DNA from: Faecalimonas umbilicata
GTDB taxonomy: Bacteria > Bacillota > Clostridia > Lachnospirales > Lachnospiraceae
Length of the DNA stretch: 64,000 bases
NCBI RefSeq assembly: GCF_004346095.1
Contig: NZ_SLZV01000008.1
Span: 37,617-101,616 of the forward strand
Reading direction: 5' to 3'
The notes under the pieces are model-generated. The model made no database searches, was not told where the DNA came from, and saw only the letters and a list, made by a program, of their open reading frames with translations. Of the stretch, positions 28,168 through 36,370 are shown in pieces; the first letter of the stretch is position 1; the number at the start of each line of letters is the position of its first letter. A program made the translations under genes and the position numbers.

Positions 28168-29271
28168 TCATACTTCCAACACACACTGTCTTAGCCACTC
28201 CTGACTTTCTATCAGGTGACCTGCAAAAACTTGTTCCTCATTTTTGAAAAAACCGCCTTCTCCTCGCCAGGAAAGTATCGTATGATACCGCTCCTGTGGA
28301 TAAATACTCCTGTAACTTTCTGTAAGGCTCTCTTGTGACGCTCTTCCTGCTCCCCATGTTTCAAGAAATCGGATTGCAAACAAATAAACATCTTCTTCTG
28401 TAAAAATCCTCGCCCGCTCTAGTTCCCCATTTTCCATGATCCAGCTCACTACATGGCTGCATTCCGCATTCAAAAGACTTCTTACAAGCGATACCGCTGT
28501 CTGCAGATACCTGCTGATCTCTGCGGCACTTTGTCCCCCTTCTTTCCACACAGGTTCCAATAAAAGCAGCACCGCTGTTCCAACAGGTCTGCCAAATTCT
28601 TTCACATACCATTCTCCCTTCCTTGCACTAAGTTTCCAATGGATGCGTGCCATCCGGTCACCCGGCTGATAGTCCCGCAATGCAAAAAGTTCCGACGGAT
28701 CATCGCCGCTCACCTCTTCTGAAAATCGCTCACCTTCCAGAGAAAAATTACTTGTTTGAACAGTCACTTCTGTCACAATCGGATATGTCTTTGGAAAAAT
28801 CAATATTTCTGCTTTCTTTTTCATTCGTTTCCGAAATGACCAGATTCCCAACACATCATATACACGGCAGTCTACTAACTCTGCACATACTTTGCCCGAA
28901 TATTTCTGCAAATGTTTGACAGCAATCTGTTTCTTTTCTTTTGCACGCACTGCAACCCACAGTCTTTCTTTCCTCTTCTTTTCCTCTCCCGCATACTGAT
29001 AACTCAGATCTATCCGCAACTTACATACTGGAATACACAGACGATTTCTGACAAATATCTGACTTTGTAGTGCTTCCCCCTCCTCCACAAACAGTTTCGT
29101 ATGCTTCCACTCTGCCGACACACCACTCCACGAGATTCCTGCATTACAAAGCAAAAGAAGCAGAAACATTCCTTCAAATGCCAGGACAAAATTCCCAAGT
29201 TCCCAATGGTACAGCATATTCAAATATACCGTCACTGCCAGTATTCCCGCATAGACTATTTTTCCTCTCAT
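28168..29271 (-). CDS. DUF58 domain protein
   Basis: The 367-residue protein has two N-terminal membrane helices (VYAGILAVTVYLNMLY and FVLAFEGMFLLLLLC). The DUF58 signature DDPSELFALRDYQPGDR then IHWKLSARKGEWYVKEF lies near residues 190-225, followed by a vWA-like region. The start at 29271 (MRGKIVY) has AAAGGAG upstream. DUF58 proteins nearly always accompany MoxR ATPases, as here, and the ATPase is thought to act on the vWA/DUF58 partner. Confidence 0.88.
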   Translation of the reverse strand: MRGKIVYAGILAVTVYLNMLYHWELGNFVLAFEGMFLLLLLCNAGISWSGVSAEWKHTKLFVEEGEALQSQIFVRNRLCIPVCKLRIDLSYQYAGEEKKRKERLWVAVRAKEKKQIAVKHLQKYSGKVCAELVDCRVYDVLGIWSFRKRMKKKAEILIFPKTYPIVTEVTVQTSNFSLEGERFSEEVSGDDPSELFALRDYQPGDRMARIHWKLSARKGEWYVKEFGRPVGTAVLLLLEPVWKEGGQSAAEISRYLQTAVSLVRSLLNAECSHVVSWIMENGELERARIFTEEDVYLFAIRFLETWGAGRASQESLTESYRSIYPQERYHTILSWRGEGGFFKNEEQVFAGHLIESQEWLRQCVLEV

Positions 29272-29308
29272 CTGCTGTATCTCCTTTCCACACACTGCCT
29301 TTGGTCTT

Positions 29309-30253
29309 TTATCCCCGATTCGGCAGCGGAGCCGAAACCTGACGGAGAATTTCCCAAAGCACCTCTTCCTTGTCCACTCTCTGCGCTCTCGCTTTTGCAT
29401 TCAGAGAAATCCTATGCGCCGTCACCGCCAAAAACACATCTTGCACATCTTTCGGAGTACAGTATTCCCGCCCATGTAAAAATGCGGTCGCTTTCGCCAT
29501 CTTCGCAAGAGCGATCGTTCCTCTGGGGCTGACACCATATGCAATCATAGGATGTTCCCTCGTCATCTGTATCAGACTTCCGATATACTGATAGACACGG
29601 TCATGGACGTAAATTTCCTCCACATATTCCTGCATCCGCTGAAGCATTGATGCAGAGATCACGGAATGCACCAACCGTTCCGATTGCCGTTTCTGATTCC
29701 CTTTTACAATTTCAATCTCATAGCGAATATCCGGGTATCCCATCGTCATACAGATCATAAAGCGATCCAACTGTGACTCCGGCAACATCTGTGTGCCGGT
29801 GGAACCCATCGGGTTCTCCGTCGCAATGACAAAAAATGGCTTCGGAACTTCCCGTGTGACCTGATCTACTGTGACTGTCCCTTCCTCCATCACTTCAAGA
29901 AGTGCCGACTGTGTCTTCGGCGATGTTCGATTCAGTTCATCTGCAAGAAATAGGTTACACATCACCGCTCCCGCCTGATAAACAAACTGGTCCCTCTCCT
30001 TCTGGTACATTGAAAATCCGACAAGATCTGATGGAAGGATATCTGGTGTACACTGTACCCGCTTCCAGTCCAGTCCCATACTTTTTGCAAGCGCAAGTGC
30101 CAATGTCGTCTTTCCTACTCCCGGAATATCTTCAATCAGAATATGTCCCCCTGCAAGAATCGCAGCAAGCGCCTTCCAGATACACTCATCCTTTCCGATC
30201 ACTACTCTTTTTACTTCTTTTATTATATCCTGCGCCAGTTCCATATACTGCAT
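29309..30253 (-). CDS. MoxR family AAA+ ATPase
   Basis: The 314-residue ATPase has Walker A IEDIPGVGKTTLA, Walker B LFLADELNR followed by SPKTQSALLEVMEE, sensor 1 FFVIATENPMGSTGT and the C-terminal lid (YGVSPRGTIALAK). MoxR ATPases act as chaperones for metal-cofactor or envelope complexes. The start at 30253 (MQYMELAQ) has AGGGGG upstream. First gene of the operon, divergent from the GntR-ABC operon. Confidence 0.93.
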   Translation of the reverse strand: MQYMELAQDIIKEVKRVVIGKDECIWKALAAILAGGHILIEDIPGVGKTTLALALAKSMGLDWKRVQCTPDILPSDLVGFSMYQKERDQFVYQAGAVMCNLFLADELNRTSPKTQSALLEVMEEGTVTVDQVTREVPKPFFVIATENPMGSTGTQMLPESQLDRFMICMTMGYPDIRYEIEIVKGNQKRQSERLVHSVISASMLQRMQEYVEEIYVHDRVYQYIGSLIQMTREHPMIAYGVSPRGTIALAKMAKATAFLHGREYCTPKDVQDVFLAVTAHRISLNAKARAQRVDKEEVLWEILRQVSAPLPNRG

Positions 30254-30280
30254 ACGACCATCCCCCTGACCTTTCTTTTT

Positions 30281-30289
30281 AGTATAGCA
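30281..30289 (-). promoter_or_regulatory. Extended -10 of the MoxR operon
   Basis: The minus strand reads TGC-TATACT about 28 bases upstream of the moxR start. No good -35 is visible, as is usual for TGn promoters. Confidence 0.5.
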
Positions 30290-30348
30290 TTCCCCCACTA
30301 TTTCTGCATCTTTTATCTTTTCTGCACCTTAAAATTTAACTTCTTCGT

Positions 30349-30397
30349 AAACAGTATATAACACTTGACAACAGTTTATATCTGTTATATACTGTTT
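30349..30397. promoter_or_regulatory. Nested palindromic operator of the GntR-ABC operon
   Basis: A perfect 14-bp inverted repeat (AAACAGTATATAAC at 30349-30362, its complement at 30384-30397) flanks a second palindrome AACAG-N7-CTGTT (30370-30386). The half-site ACAGTWTATA occurs three times, two copies exactly 20 bases apart. The elements cover the -35 and -10 of the operon, so binding of the encoded GntR protein would block its own promoter. Confidence 0.65.
30365..30393 (+). promoter_or_regulatory. Promoter of the GntR-ABC operon
   Basis: Perfect TTGACA (30365-30370), 17 bases, TATACT (30388-30393). The start codon is 24 bases downstream of the -10 behind AAAGGGG. Confidence 0.85.
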
Positions 30398-30416
30398 ATA
30401 AAGAAAGGGGTACAAA

Positions 30417-30788
30417 ATGAGAATTATTATAAATCATTCTTCAATGACACCTATCTATGAGCAAATTGTAGAACAAGTGAAAACATTGATTCGAAATGAA
30501 AAACTAAAAGAAAATGATAATCTTCCATCTGTCCGTTCACTTGCAAAAGAATTAAAAATAAGTGCTTTGACTGTAAAAAAAGCATACGACAACTTAGAAA
30601 GTGAAGGATTTACAGTGACCGTCCACGGAAAAGGAACATACGTTGCCGCAACAAATCCGGAACTTTTACTGGAAGAACAAAAAAAAGAATTAGAAGCTGA
30701 CTTAGAGCAGGCCATTCAAAAAGGCAGGCGTTACGGCATCCGTGATGAAGATATCAAAAGCTTATTTGAACTGATTTTGGAGGGATAA
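30417..30788 (+). CDS. GntR family repressor, YtrA subfamily
   Basis: The 123-residue regulator has a winged-helix domain (about 8-75, with PIYEQIVEQVKTLI, LPSVRSLAKELKISALTVKKAYDNLESEG and TVHGKGTYVA). A short helical tail for dimerisation follows instead of a large ligand domain. This is the YtrA type that typically controls a neighbouring ABC exporter. It starts an operon with an ATPase, a permease and a 38-residue membrane peptide, and the nested palindrome on its promoter predicts autorepression. The inducer is unknown; YtrA-type systems often respond to cell-wall antibiotics. Confidence 0.92.
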   Translation: MRIIINHSSMTPIYEQIVEQVKTLIRNEKLKENDNLPSVRSLAKELKISALTVKKAYDNLESEGFTVTVHGKGTYVAATNPELLLEEQKKELEADLEQAIQKGRRYGIRDEDIKSLFELILEG

Positions 30789-30790
30789 CT

Positions 30791-31639
30791 ATGTTAAAAA
30801 TTGAACACTTAAAAAAAAGCTATGAAAACTTTTCACTAGACTGCTCCCTGGAAGTAAAGCGAGGTCACGTCACTGGGCTGATCGGTCAAAATGGTGCCGG
30901 AAAAAGCACTACCTTTAAAGCCATTTTAGGGCTGATTTCTTATGAACATGGTGATATCACAATCCTCGGAAAACCACTTGCTCAGTTTACAGCAAAAGAT
31001 AAGCAAGATTTGGGAGTAGTCCTTTCTGATTCTGGTTTCAGCGGATATTTGACCATCAACGACATCCTCCCTATCATGGAAAACCTATATAAAAATTTTG
31101 ACAAATCATTCTTCCTGGAACAAGTAGAAAAATTTCAACTTCCATGTGACAAAAAGATCAAGGATTTTTCAACAGGCATGAAAGCAAAAGTAAAAGTTTT
31201 AACCGCGATCTCACACCATGCAAAACTGTTAATTCTCGATGAGCCAACGGCAGGACTGGATGTGATAGCCAGAGATGAATTACTGGAACTCTTAAGAGAT
31301 TTTATGGCAAAAGAGGAAGGAAACTCCATTTTAATCAGTTCTCATATTTCCAGCGATCTGGAATCAATCTGCGATGATCTCTATATGATACATCAGGGGA
31401 CGATCATCCTGCATGAGGACACCGATGTATTGTTAAGCGATTATGCACTGCTTAAAGTTGATGACGAAGCATATGCCAGACTAGATAAACAATATCTGCT
31501 GCGCTCCAAAAAGGAAAGTTACGGATATAGCTGTCTGACTGATCAAAAGCAGTATTACGCCGAAAACTATCCGCAAATCGCAATTGAAAAAGGAACTATA
31601 GACGAAGTAATCACAATGATGATCAGAGGTGCTGCATAA
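30791..31639 (+). CDS. ABC exporter ATP-binding protein
   Basis: The 282-residue ATPase has Walker A GQNGAGKSTT, a non-canonical signature FSTGMKAKVK, Walker B LLILDEPTAGLD and the switch His in ISSHI. The STGM signature is common in drug/lantibiotic-type exporters next to YtrA regulators. It starts two bases after the gntR stop, and its stop overlaps the start of the permease (TAATG). Substrate unknown. Confidence 0.92.
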   Translation: MLKIEHLKKSYENFSLDCSLEVKRGHVTGLIGQNGAGKSTTFKAILGLISYEHGDITILGKPLAQFTAKDKQDLGVVLSDSGFSGYLTINDILPIMENLYKNFDKSFFLEQVEKFQLPCDKKIKDFSTGMKAKVKVLTAISHHAKLLILDEPTAGLDVIARDELLELLRDFMAKEEGNSILISSHISSDLESICDDLYMIHQGTIILHEDTDVLLSDYALLKVDDEAYARLDKQYLLRSKKESYGYSCLTDQKQYYAENYPQIAIEKGTIDEVITMMIRGAA

Positions 31640-32292
31640 TGAAAGGATTATTAATCAAAGATTTTAAATTAATGAAAGGACAGAAAAATTTCTTTTTGGC
31701 TATCGTCGCCATTGCTCTGGCAATGATCACACTATCGCCGGGAACTTCATTTGCAATCGGCTTCTTAGGTTTTGTCGGTTCACTATTTTCATTGAGTTCC
31801 ATCAGCTACGACGAATTTGACAACGGAAATGCGTTTCTGTTCTCTCTGCCGATCACACGCAAAGAGTATGTGTTAGAAAAATATACTTTTGGAGTCCTTT
31901 GCGGAATCGCTTTTTTATTTTTAGGAACACTCATCAGCTTTTTTTCCATCCTCATTACAGACAAAGGCAATCTCCGGGAAATGTTTCTGACCGCATGTAC
32001 TCTGCTTCCTGTCATCCTTTTGCTTCTGTCAATCATGCTTCCTTTCGTTTTAAAATTTGGCGGTGAAAAAGGAAGAATCGCTATCTTAGGTATGATGGGA
32101 TTTCTATTTGTGGCAGGAATCCTTCTTACAAAAATAGCTGAATATATGAAAATAGATTTCTATCCACTTGTAAAAAGACTTTCACAAATCGATCCGCGTG
32201 TTTATATTTTATTCTTTTTGTTTCTTGCAATCACTGCTTTGGCTGTCTCATGCCTTGTCAGCCAATCTATCCTGAACAAAAAAGAATTTTAA
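31639..32292 (+). CDS. ABC-2 type exporter permease
   Basis: The 217-residue protein has six hydrophobic segments and the N-terminal MKGLLIKDFKLMKGQK typical of ABC-2 permeases in YtrA-type operons. The DEFDNGNAFLFSLPITRKEYVLEKY region is the usual cytoplasmic coupling helix of this group. It overlaps the ATPase stop by one base, so expression is coupled. Confidence 0.9.
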   Translation: MKGLLIKDFKLMKGQKNFFLAIVAIALAMITLSPGTSFAIGFLGFVGSLFSLSSISYDEFDNGNAFLFSLPITRKEYVLEKYTFGVLCGIAFLFLGTLISFFSILITDKGNLREMFLTACTLLPVILLLLSIMLPFVLKFGGEKGRIAILGMMGFLFVAGILLTKIAEYMKIDFYPLVKRLSQIDPRVYILFFLFLAITALAVSCLVSQSILNKKEF

Positions 32293-32307
32293 AAGTGAGG
32301 TGTGTTT

Positions 32308-32424
32308 ATGGATCTGACTATTCTGGCAATTGGATTGCTTTTAGGTATCGGTATTCCTCTCAGAAACAGAGCAATCAAAAAACATCGTAAGAATAAGAAA
32401 AATACTGACAAAAATCACCTTTAA
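32308..32424 (+). CDS. 38-residue single-helix membrane peptide
   Basis: A short reading frame lies 15 bases after the permease stop, with GAGG seven bases before the ATG. It encodes one hydrophobic helix (LTILAIGLLLGIGIPL) and a highly basic tail (KKHRKNKKN). It ends just before the operon terminator, so it belongs to the transcript. It may be a small accessory subunit of the exporter. No family recognised. Confidence 0.6.
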   Translation: MDLTILAIGLLLGIGIPLRNRAIKKHRKNKKNTDKNHL

Positions 32425-32433
32425 CATTCATAC

Positions 32434-32481
32434 AAAAGCCGTGAGCAGTCCCTCATACTATGAGCTCTTCTCACGGCTTTC
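32434..32481 (+). terminator. Terminator of the GntR-ABC operon
   Basis: An 11-bp stem (AAAGCCGTGAG with CTCACGGCTTT) lies ten bases after the small peptide stop. The T-run is short and interrupted. Confidence 0.7.
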
Positions 32482-32650
32482 TTACATTCGCTTTTCTTCT
32501 TCAATTTTTTTATCTCCAATTGTCAATGTAGCGATCCTTTCACCAGCCATTTCTAAATTTATTATAAAATTCGTGACGTTCCTGTATGGAAATGGTATGA
32601 TATTTTTATATAATTTTGTCCGTGACCGGACACAATGGAGGAATGAAAAT

Positions 32651-32989
32651 ATGTTTACAAAAAAAGAACTTTACTGTGCCAACTGCGGCAGAAAAATTGA
32701 TTTAAAATTCGGTCTTCCGGACTCCTGTACAAACTGCAAGATCCGATTTGAATTTCCAAAGATCACACAAAAACATGGGATCACCGGATTCCTTCTTCTG
32801 TTTGCCCTCTCTCTGGCTCCGATCTGGGCATTGATCGAACTAATCCGCCCGATGATGAATGCATCTCGTGCAATCAACATCGGAGTAACGATCCTTGCAC
32901 TCTTCGGAGGGATTGTCTGGTTCAAGACAGTTCTGACACTTCTGAATCAGTACGGCTTTTATGTCTGCCGAAATATTGATCGACGCTAG
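32651..32989 (+). CDS. Zinc-ribbon protein with two membrane helices
   Basis: The 112-residue protein starts with a four-Cys zinc ribbon (CANCG and CTNCK), then has two membrane helices (about 46-64 and 76-98). GGAGG precedes the ATG at 32651. No function is assigned to such proteins. Its last 150 bases overlap, on the opposite strand, the end of the MacB-like permease gene. That is too long for a normal convergent pair and suggests a rearrangement at about 32980-33000. Confidence 0.7.
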   Translation: MFTKKELYCANCGRKIDLKFGLPDSCTNCKIRFEFPKITQKHGITGFLLLFALSLAPIWALIELIRPMMNASRAINIGVTILALFGGIVWFKTVLTLLNQYGFYVCRNIDRR

Positions 32990-33967
32990 CAGGCTTCCAG
33001 CTACTGCAAACATTATATTTCTGAAATTTCCAAGCATCCCCGCATCCCCGGGGCAAAGTGCAAACTGGCAGACATTCTGAAATTCTCCCCACTTTTTTTC
33101 GATCAGACTCGGGAAGAATTCTAAGTCTGACCACATCACCGGAAGATAATCTGGAGAAAACCGGAAGGTGAGACAGAGACCAAAGGCAGTCAGAACGCAG
33201 ATTCCCGCAGCCACAGTCAGTTTTATGATCAGACGCAGGCGAAAATCTGTGATTCTGCCAGTCAGGCTCCATACTCCGCTCATACAGATCGCTGCCAGTA
33301 CCCAGGCAGGGATTGTCACTATAATTCTTGCAGCTGCACTGTACAGATTTCCTTCCCAAAATCCATCCGGCTCTCTTCCCACAATCTGTCCCAGAAGATT
33401 CTTTGCCAAAGAGCCAGACACACTCCGATCCTGATAACTCAGAAAGATTCCCTGCATGACATCTCCCTTTTCCGCGTGAACAGCTGCAAATGCTTCTCCG
33501 CTTTTAATACAGCCGCGAATCCAATATTCTTTTCCCGCAATCTCTACCTGCATTCCCTCTATCATTTGTGTACCAAATAATTCTTCTGCAAGCGCAGTAC
33601 TGACCATACATCCTTCCTCGTCTTTTTCCCACGGATAGCTCCCTCCCGCCAGCGATCCTACAAAGAAATGTTCCATATTTCCCGAAAGTTTCCATACATC
33701 TTCTGTGACACTTTCCCGTATTTCTCCGCGAATCTGTTGCCCCTCTTCTTTTGACCATGCTGTGATCTCCGGCAGTATTTCCGGATTTTGTGACTGCTCC
33801 TGAAATCTCCGGACTCCTTCACAAGTTACCGCAGGGGAAGAAAAATACCCATTAAAGCAACCCGCCCTCTGTTCAATCTTATTTAGGAGCAGCAGCGACA
33901 GACACCAGCAGCACGCACTGGTCAGAATGATTCCTGCTTTGCCCCATTTTCTTTTTCTCATTTTCAT
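32840..33967 (-). CDS. MacB-like permease, probably truncated at the 3' end
   Basis: The 375-residue frame has a first membrane helix (about 11-28), a MacB_PCD-like extracytoplasmic domain (about 30-200), then helices near 210-232 and 245-268 and the beginning of a last one near 318. It resembles the permease of MacAB/FtsX-type exporters. From about residue 327 the frame runs antisense through the zinc-ribbon gene, and the last 49 residues (Cys- and Asp-rich) look like read-through. The natural end of the last helix and a following ATPase gene seem lost. The ATG overlaps the stop of the adaptor gene (ATGA). Confidence 0.6.
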   Translation of the reverse strand: MKMRKRKWGKAGIILTSACCWCLSLLLLNKIEQRAGCFNGYFSSPAVTCEGVRRFQEQSQNPEILPEITAWSKEEGQQIRGEIRESVTEDVWKLSGNMEHFFVGSLAGGSYPWEKDEEGCMVSTALAEELFGTQMIEGMQVEIAGKEYWIRGCIKSGEAFAAVHAEKGDVMQGIFLSYQDRSVSGSLAKNLLGQIVGREPDGFWEGNLYSAAARIIVTIPAWVLAAICMSGVWSLTGRITDFRLRLIIKLTVAAGICVLTAFGLCLTFRFSPDYLPVMWSDLEFFPSLIEKKWGEFQNVCQFALCPGDAGMLGNFRNIMFAVAGSLLASINISADIKAVLIQKCQNCLEPDNPSEECKDRYSDVDCTRCIHHRAD

Positions 33968-35520
33968 TCTTTCAGTCTCACCTTATCCTCCGGGGCAATT
34001 TCCTTACTGCTCCCCACAATCACCTTATCTTCATCCGTCAATGTGGAAGCAACTGCTGCATGCGTGCCGTCTTTCTCTGCCACTGTAACCGGAATGCGCT
34101 TTGCCTTGTATTCTGCACCAAGAATTGTCTCCTCCTTTTCTGCCACGAGGCAATATGTTCCATCTACATCTTTCCGCACCGCGGAGAGTGGGAGCACCTG
34201 CTTGTAGGCAGATTCGGTCTGTCTGTTAATCTCATAGGATACTTCACTTCCATATACAGCCTCATTCTCATTGAGAAAGGCATAAAAACTTCCCGCCGCA
34301 ACTGTATTCCCAGATGAGTTCGCACCTCCATTTTCTGCTCCGCTTCCCAGTATTTTCCCGGAACCGGCAGTACCTGAAAGAATTTCTTCTATATTCTTTT
34401 TCAATGTTTTCCCCTGCCCAGGAACTGTGATTTTTACTTCGTCTCCCACTTCTGCCTTTGACAGATCTTCTGCCGCCAGACTTCCTTTGATGCGGTAGCC
34501 ACCCCAGCCAATCGCCAAAAAAGAGGTCTCATCGGTCACTCCCCCTGCCGTCACACTGCTCTCTCTCAGAACCCCGTTTTCGGATGCCTTTACCTCTGCA
34601 TTTTCTGCCTGTGCCTGCTCAAGTTTTGCCAGTTCCTTTTTTGCCATATCTAAATCCACCTGGACAGACTGGATCGTATAACCGCCTGCCTCTGCCGTCT
34701 TTTGATCATTTGCAGCTGCCACGGCATCCTGCTCCTTGGCGCTTTCATAGGTATTGTACGCCTGATCCCGTGCAGATTCCTGCATCTGCAGATCTGCCAG
34801 CGCCTGCTGTTTTTGAATCTCCAGTTCTTGTACAGATCCGTCATATACCGTCTGTGCCTGTGCGATCCTCTGCTGCGCTGCTTCTTCTGCCTGCCGGCGC
34901 AACAGCTCTGCCTCCTCTGTTTTTCCTGCCTGTTCCAGCTCCTGCGCCTGTTTCATAGCCCCCATTTTCTCTTCCTCTGCCGCCTGCTTCTCTCTCTCCA
35001 GTGTCTGCTGCAAATGCAAGATCCCTTCCTCATAGTTTGCCGCAGCCATGGAATATCCTTCCTCCGCCCTCGCATAATTTTCTTCCGATAACTGCACATC
35101 CCGTGCCGCTCCGTCTGTGGCTGCTGCCCTTGCCGGAGGCTGTCCGGTAATCCTTGCCTGTTGTACTGCCAGCTCCAGCTTCTGAATCTCCGCCCGTTTC
35201 TTATCGACAGATTCCTGCAGATAGGCTTTGTCATACTGTAAAAGAACATCTCCTTTCTTTACCACTGTCCCCGCAGAAAGTACCTTTTCTACCCGCAGCC
35301 CCTTCTCCAGCGAGATGAGGCTTTCCATCCTCGTCTCAACAATCCCTTTACCTTGTATGACTACGCTTAACTTTCCCTCCTGCACACTTTCGGTCGTCAC
35401 TTTCGGCACAAGAATGGATGCCGCGATTCTTGAGATTCCCGTACAGACAGCCATAATCAGGAAAAATGCTGCAAATGCTGCCGCTGCCAGTTGTTTTTTG
35501 CTGATTTTCATTTTCTTCAT
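33964..35520 (-). CDS. MacA/HlyD-like membrane fusion (adaptor) protein
   Basis: The 518-residue protein has an N-terminal anchor helix (LAAAAFAAFFLIMAVCTGI) and a biotinyl-lipoyl-like half motif (GLRVEKVLSAGTVVKKGDVLLQYD). A long coiled coil (about 100-290, rich in Ala, Glu and Gln) follows, then the second lipoyl half (ENGVLRESSVTAGGVTD) and beta-barrel domains. Such adaptors bridge an exporter permease to the outside. AAAGGAG precedes the ATG. It lies between sugar-type permeases and a MacB-like permease in one operon, an odd combination. Confidence 0.85.
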   Translation of the reverse strand: MKKMKISKKQLAAAAFAAFFLIMAVCTGISRIAASILVPKVTTESVQEGKLSVVIQGKGIVETRMESLISLEKGLRVEKVLSAGTVVKKGDVLLQYDKAYLQESVDKKRAEIQKLELAVQQARITGQPPARAAATDGAARDVQLSEENYARAEEGYSMAAANYEEGILHLQQTLEREKQAAEEEKMGAMKQAQELEQAGKTEEAELLRRQAEEAAQQRIAQAQTVYDGSVQELEIQKQQALADLQMQESARDQAYNTYESAKEQDAVAAANDQKTAEAGGYTIQSVQVDLDMAKKELAKLEQAQAENAEVKASENGVLRESSVTAGGVTDETSFLAIGWGGYRIKGSLAAEDLSKAEVGDEVKITVPGQGKTLKKNIEEILSGTAGSGKILGSGAENGGANSSGNTVAAGSFYAFLNENEAVYGSEVSYEINRQTESAYKQVLPLSAVRKDVDGTYCLVAEKEETILGAEYKAKRIPVTVAEKDGTHAAVASTLTDEDKVIVGSSKEIAPEDKVRLKE

Positions 35521-35524
35521 GCTT

Positions 35525-36370
35525 CTACTCCTTTAATCCTGATGCAAGAATCCCCTGCTCTAAATAATTCTGCCCACAGGCAAATAAAAATATCGAAGGC
35601 GCCATGATCAGAATGGATGCCGCAAATGCGCTCCCCATATCGCTGACCGTGATATTTGATAAATACAGAGAGACCGGAAGCAAACTCTTTGTCTTTAGAA
35701 ATGTCATCGGCGCCTCGATTGCATTCCAGTATTCTAGAAAATTCAAGATCAAAGCAGATACAATTCCCGGCATTCCAAGTGGCAGGCCGATATAGAAAAA
35801 AGATGCCGCCGCCCCTGCCCCGTCTACTTTCGCCGCCTCCAGAAGCGAATCCGGTATCTGCTGAAAAAATTTTGTCATCAAAAATACCGGAAAGGTGGCA
35901 AAGACCCCCGGAAGGATCACTGCCCAGTGCGTATCCAGCACAGAAAAAAAGGACAATACGGTATATCCTGATACCATCGTCACTTGAAACGGAAGGATCA
36001 TCAGGATCATATACAGATACAAAATAACCTTTCTTCCAGGAAACCGGTATCTGCCAAGCGCCCACGCCGCCGGAAGTCCAAACAGCAGCTGTCCTGCCAG
36101 CACAGAAAAGGTCTGTCTGCACGAGTTCCAGAACATCACAAAGAAATCCGGACTGTCCAAAAGGAGCTGTAAATATGCCTTCAAAGTAGGATAAAGCGGG
36201 AATAACTTCCACTGAAGTTCTCCGTCTATGCCATATAGAACACTCCCATAACTTTCTTTTAGTTCCTCCGGCCCCATGAAGGAACCCGCTGCCAGAAGCA
36301 GAACCGGAAAAATCAGGTTCACAACAAACAGTGTTAACAAGATCCTAACTGCTACTTTTCGTTTCTTCAC
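35525..36370 (-). CDS. Carbohydrate-type ABC permease (MalG family)
   Basis: The 281-residue permease has six hydrophobic segments and the EAA loop in SLLEAAKVDGAG. The best start is GTG at 36370, whose GTGA overlaps the stop of the MalF-type gene and which has GGGGGAG upstream; the ATG at 36385 has a poor spacer. The first extracytoplasmic loop contains ELKESYGSVLYGIDGELQWKLFPLYPTLKAY, typical of sugar importers. No ATPase is encoded in this operon, so a shared MsmX-type ATPase elsewhere would be needed. Confidence 0.88.
   Translation of the reverse strand: MKKRKVAVRILLTLFVVNLIFPVLLLAAGSFMGPEELKESYGSVLYGIDGELQWKLFPLYPTLKAYLQLLLDSPDFFVMFWNSCRQTFSVLAGQLLFGLPAAWALGRYRFPGRKVILYLYMILMILPFQVTMVSGYTVLSFFSVLDTHWAVILPGVFATFPVFLMTKFFQQIPDSLLEAAKVDGAGAAASFFYIGLPLGMPGIVSALILNFLEYWNAIEAPMTFLKTKSLLPVSLYLSNITVSDMGSAFAASILIMAPSIFLFACGQNYLEQGILASGLKE

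Noticed and set aside
35517..36212. 231-codon frame on the minus strand
   Set aside because: Alternate frame of the MalG-type permease; the permease frame has the EAA loop and membrane segments.
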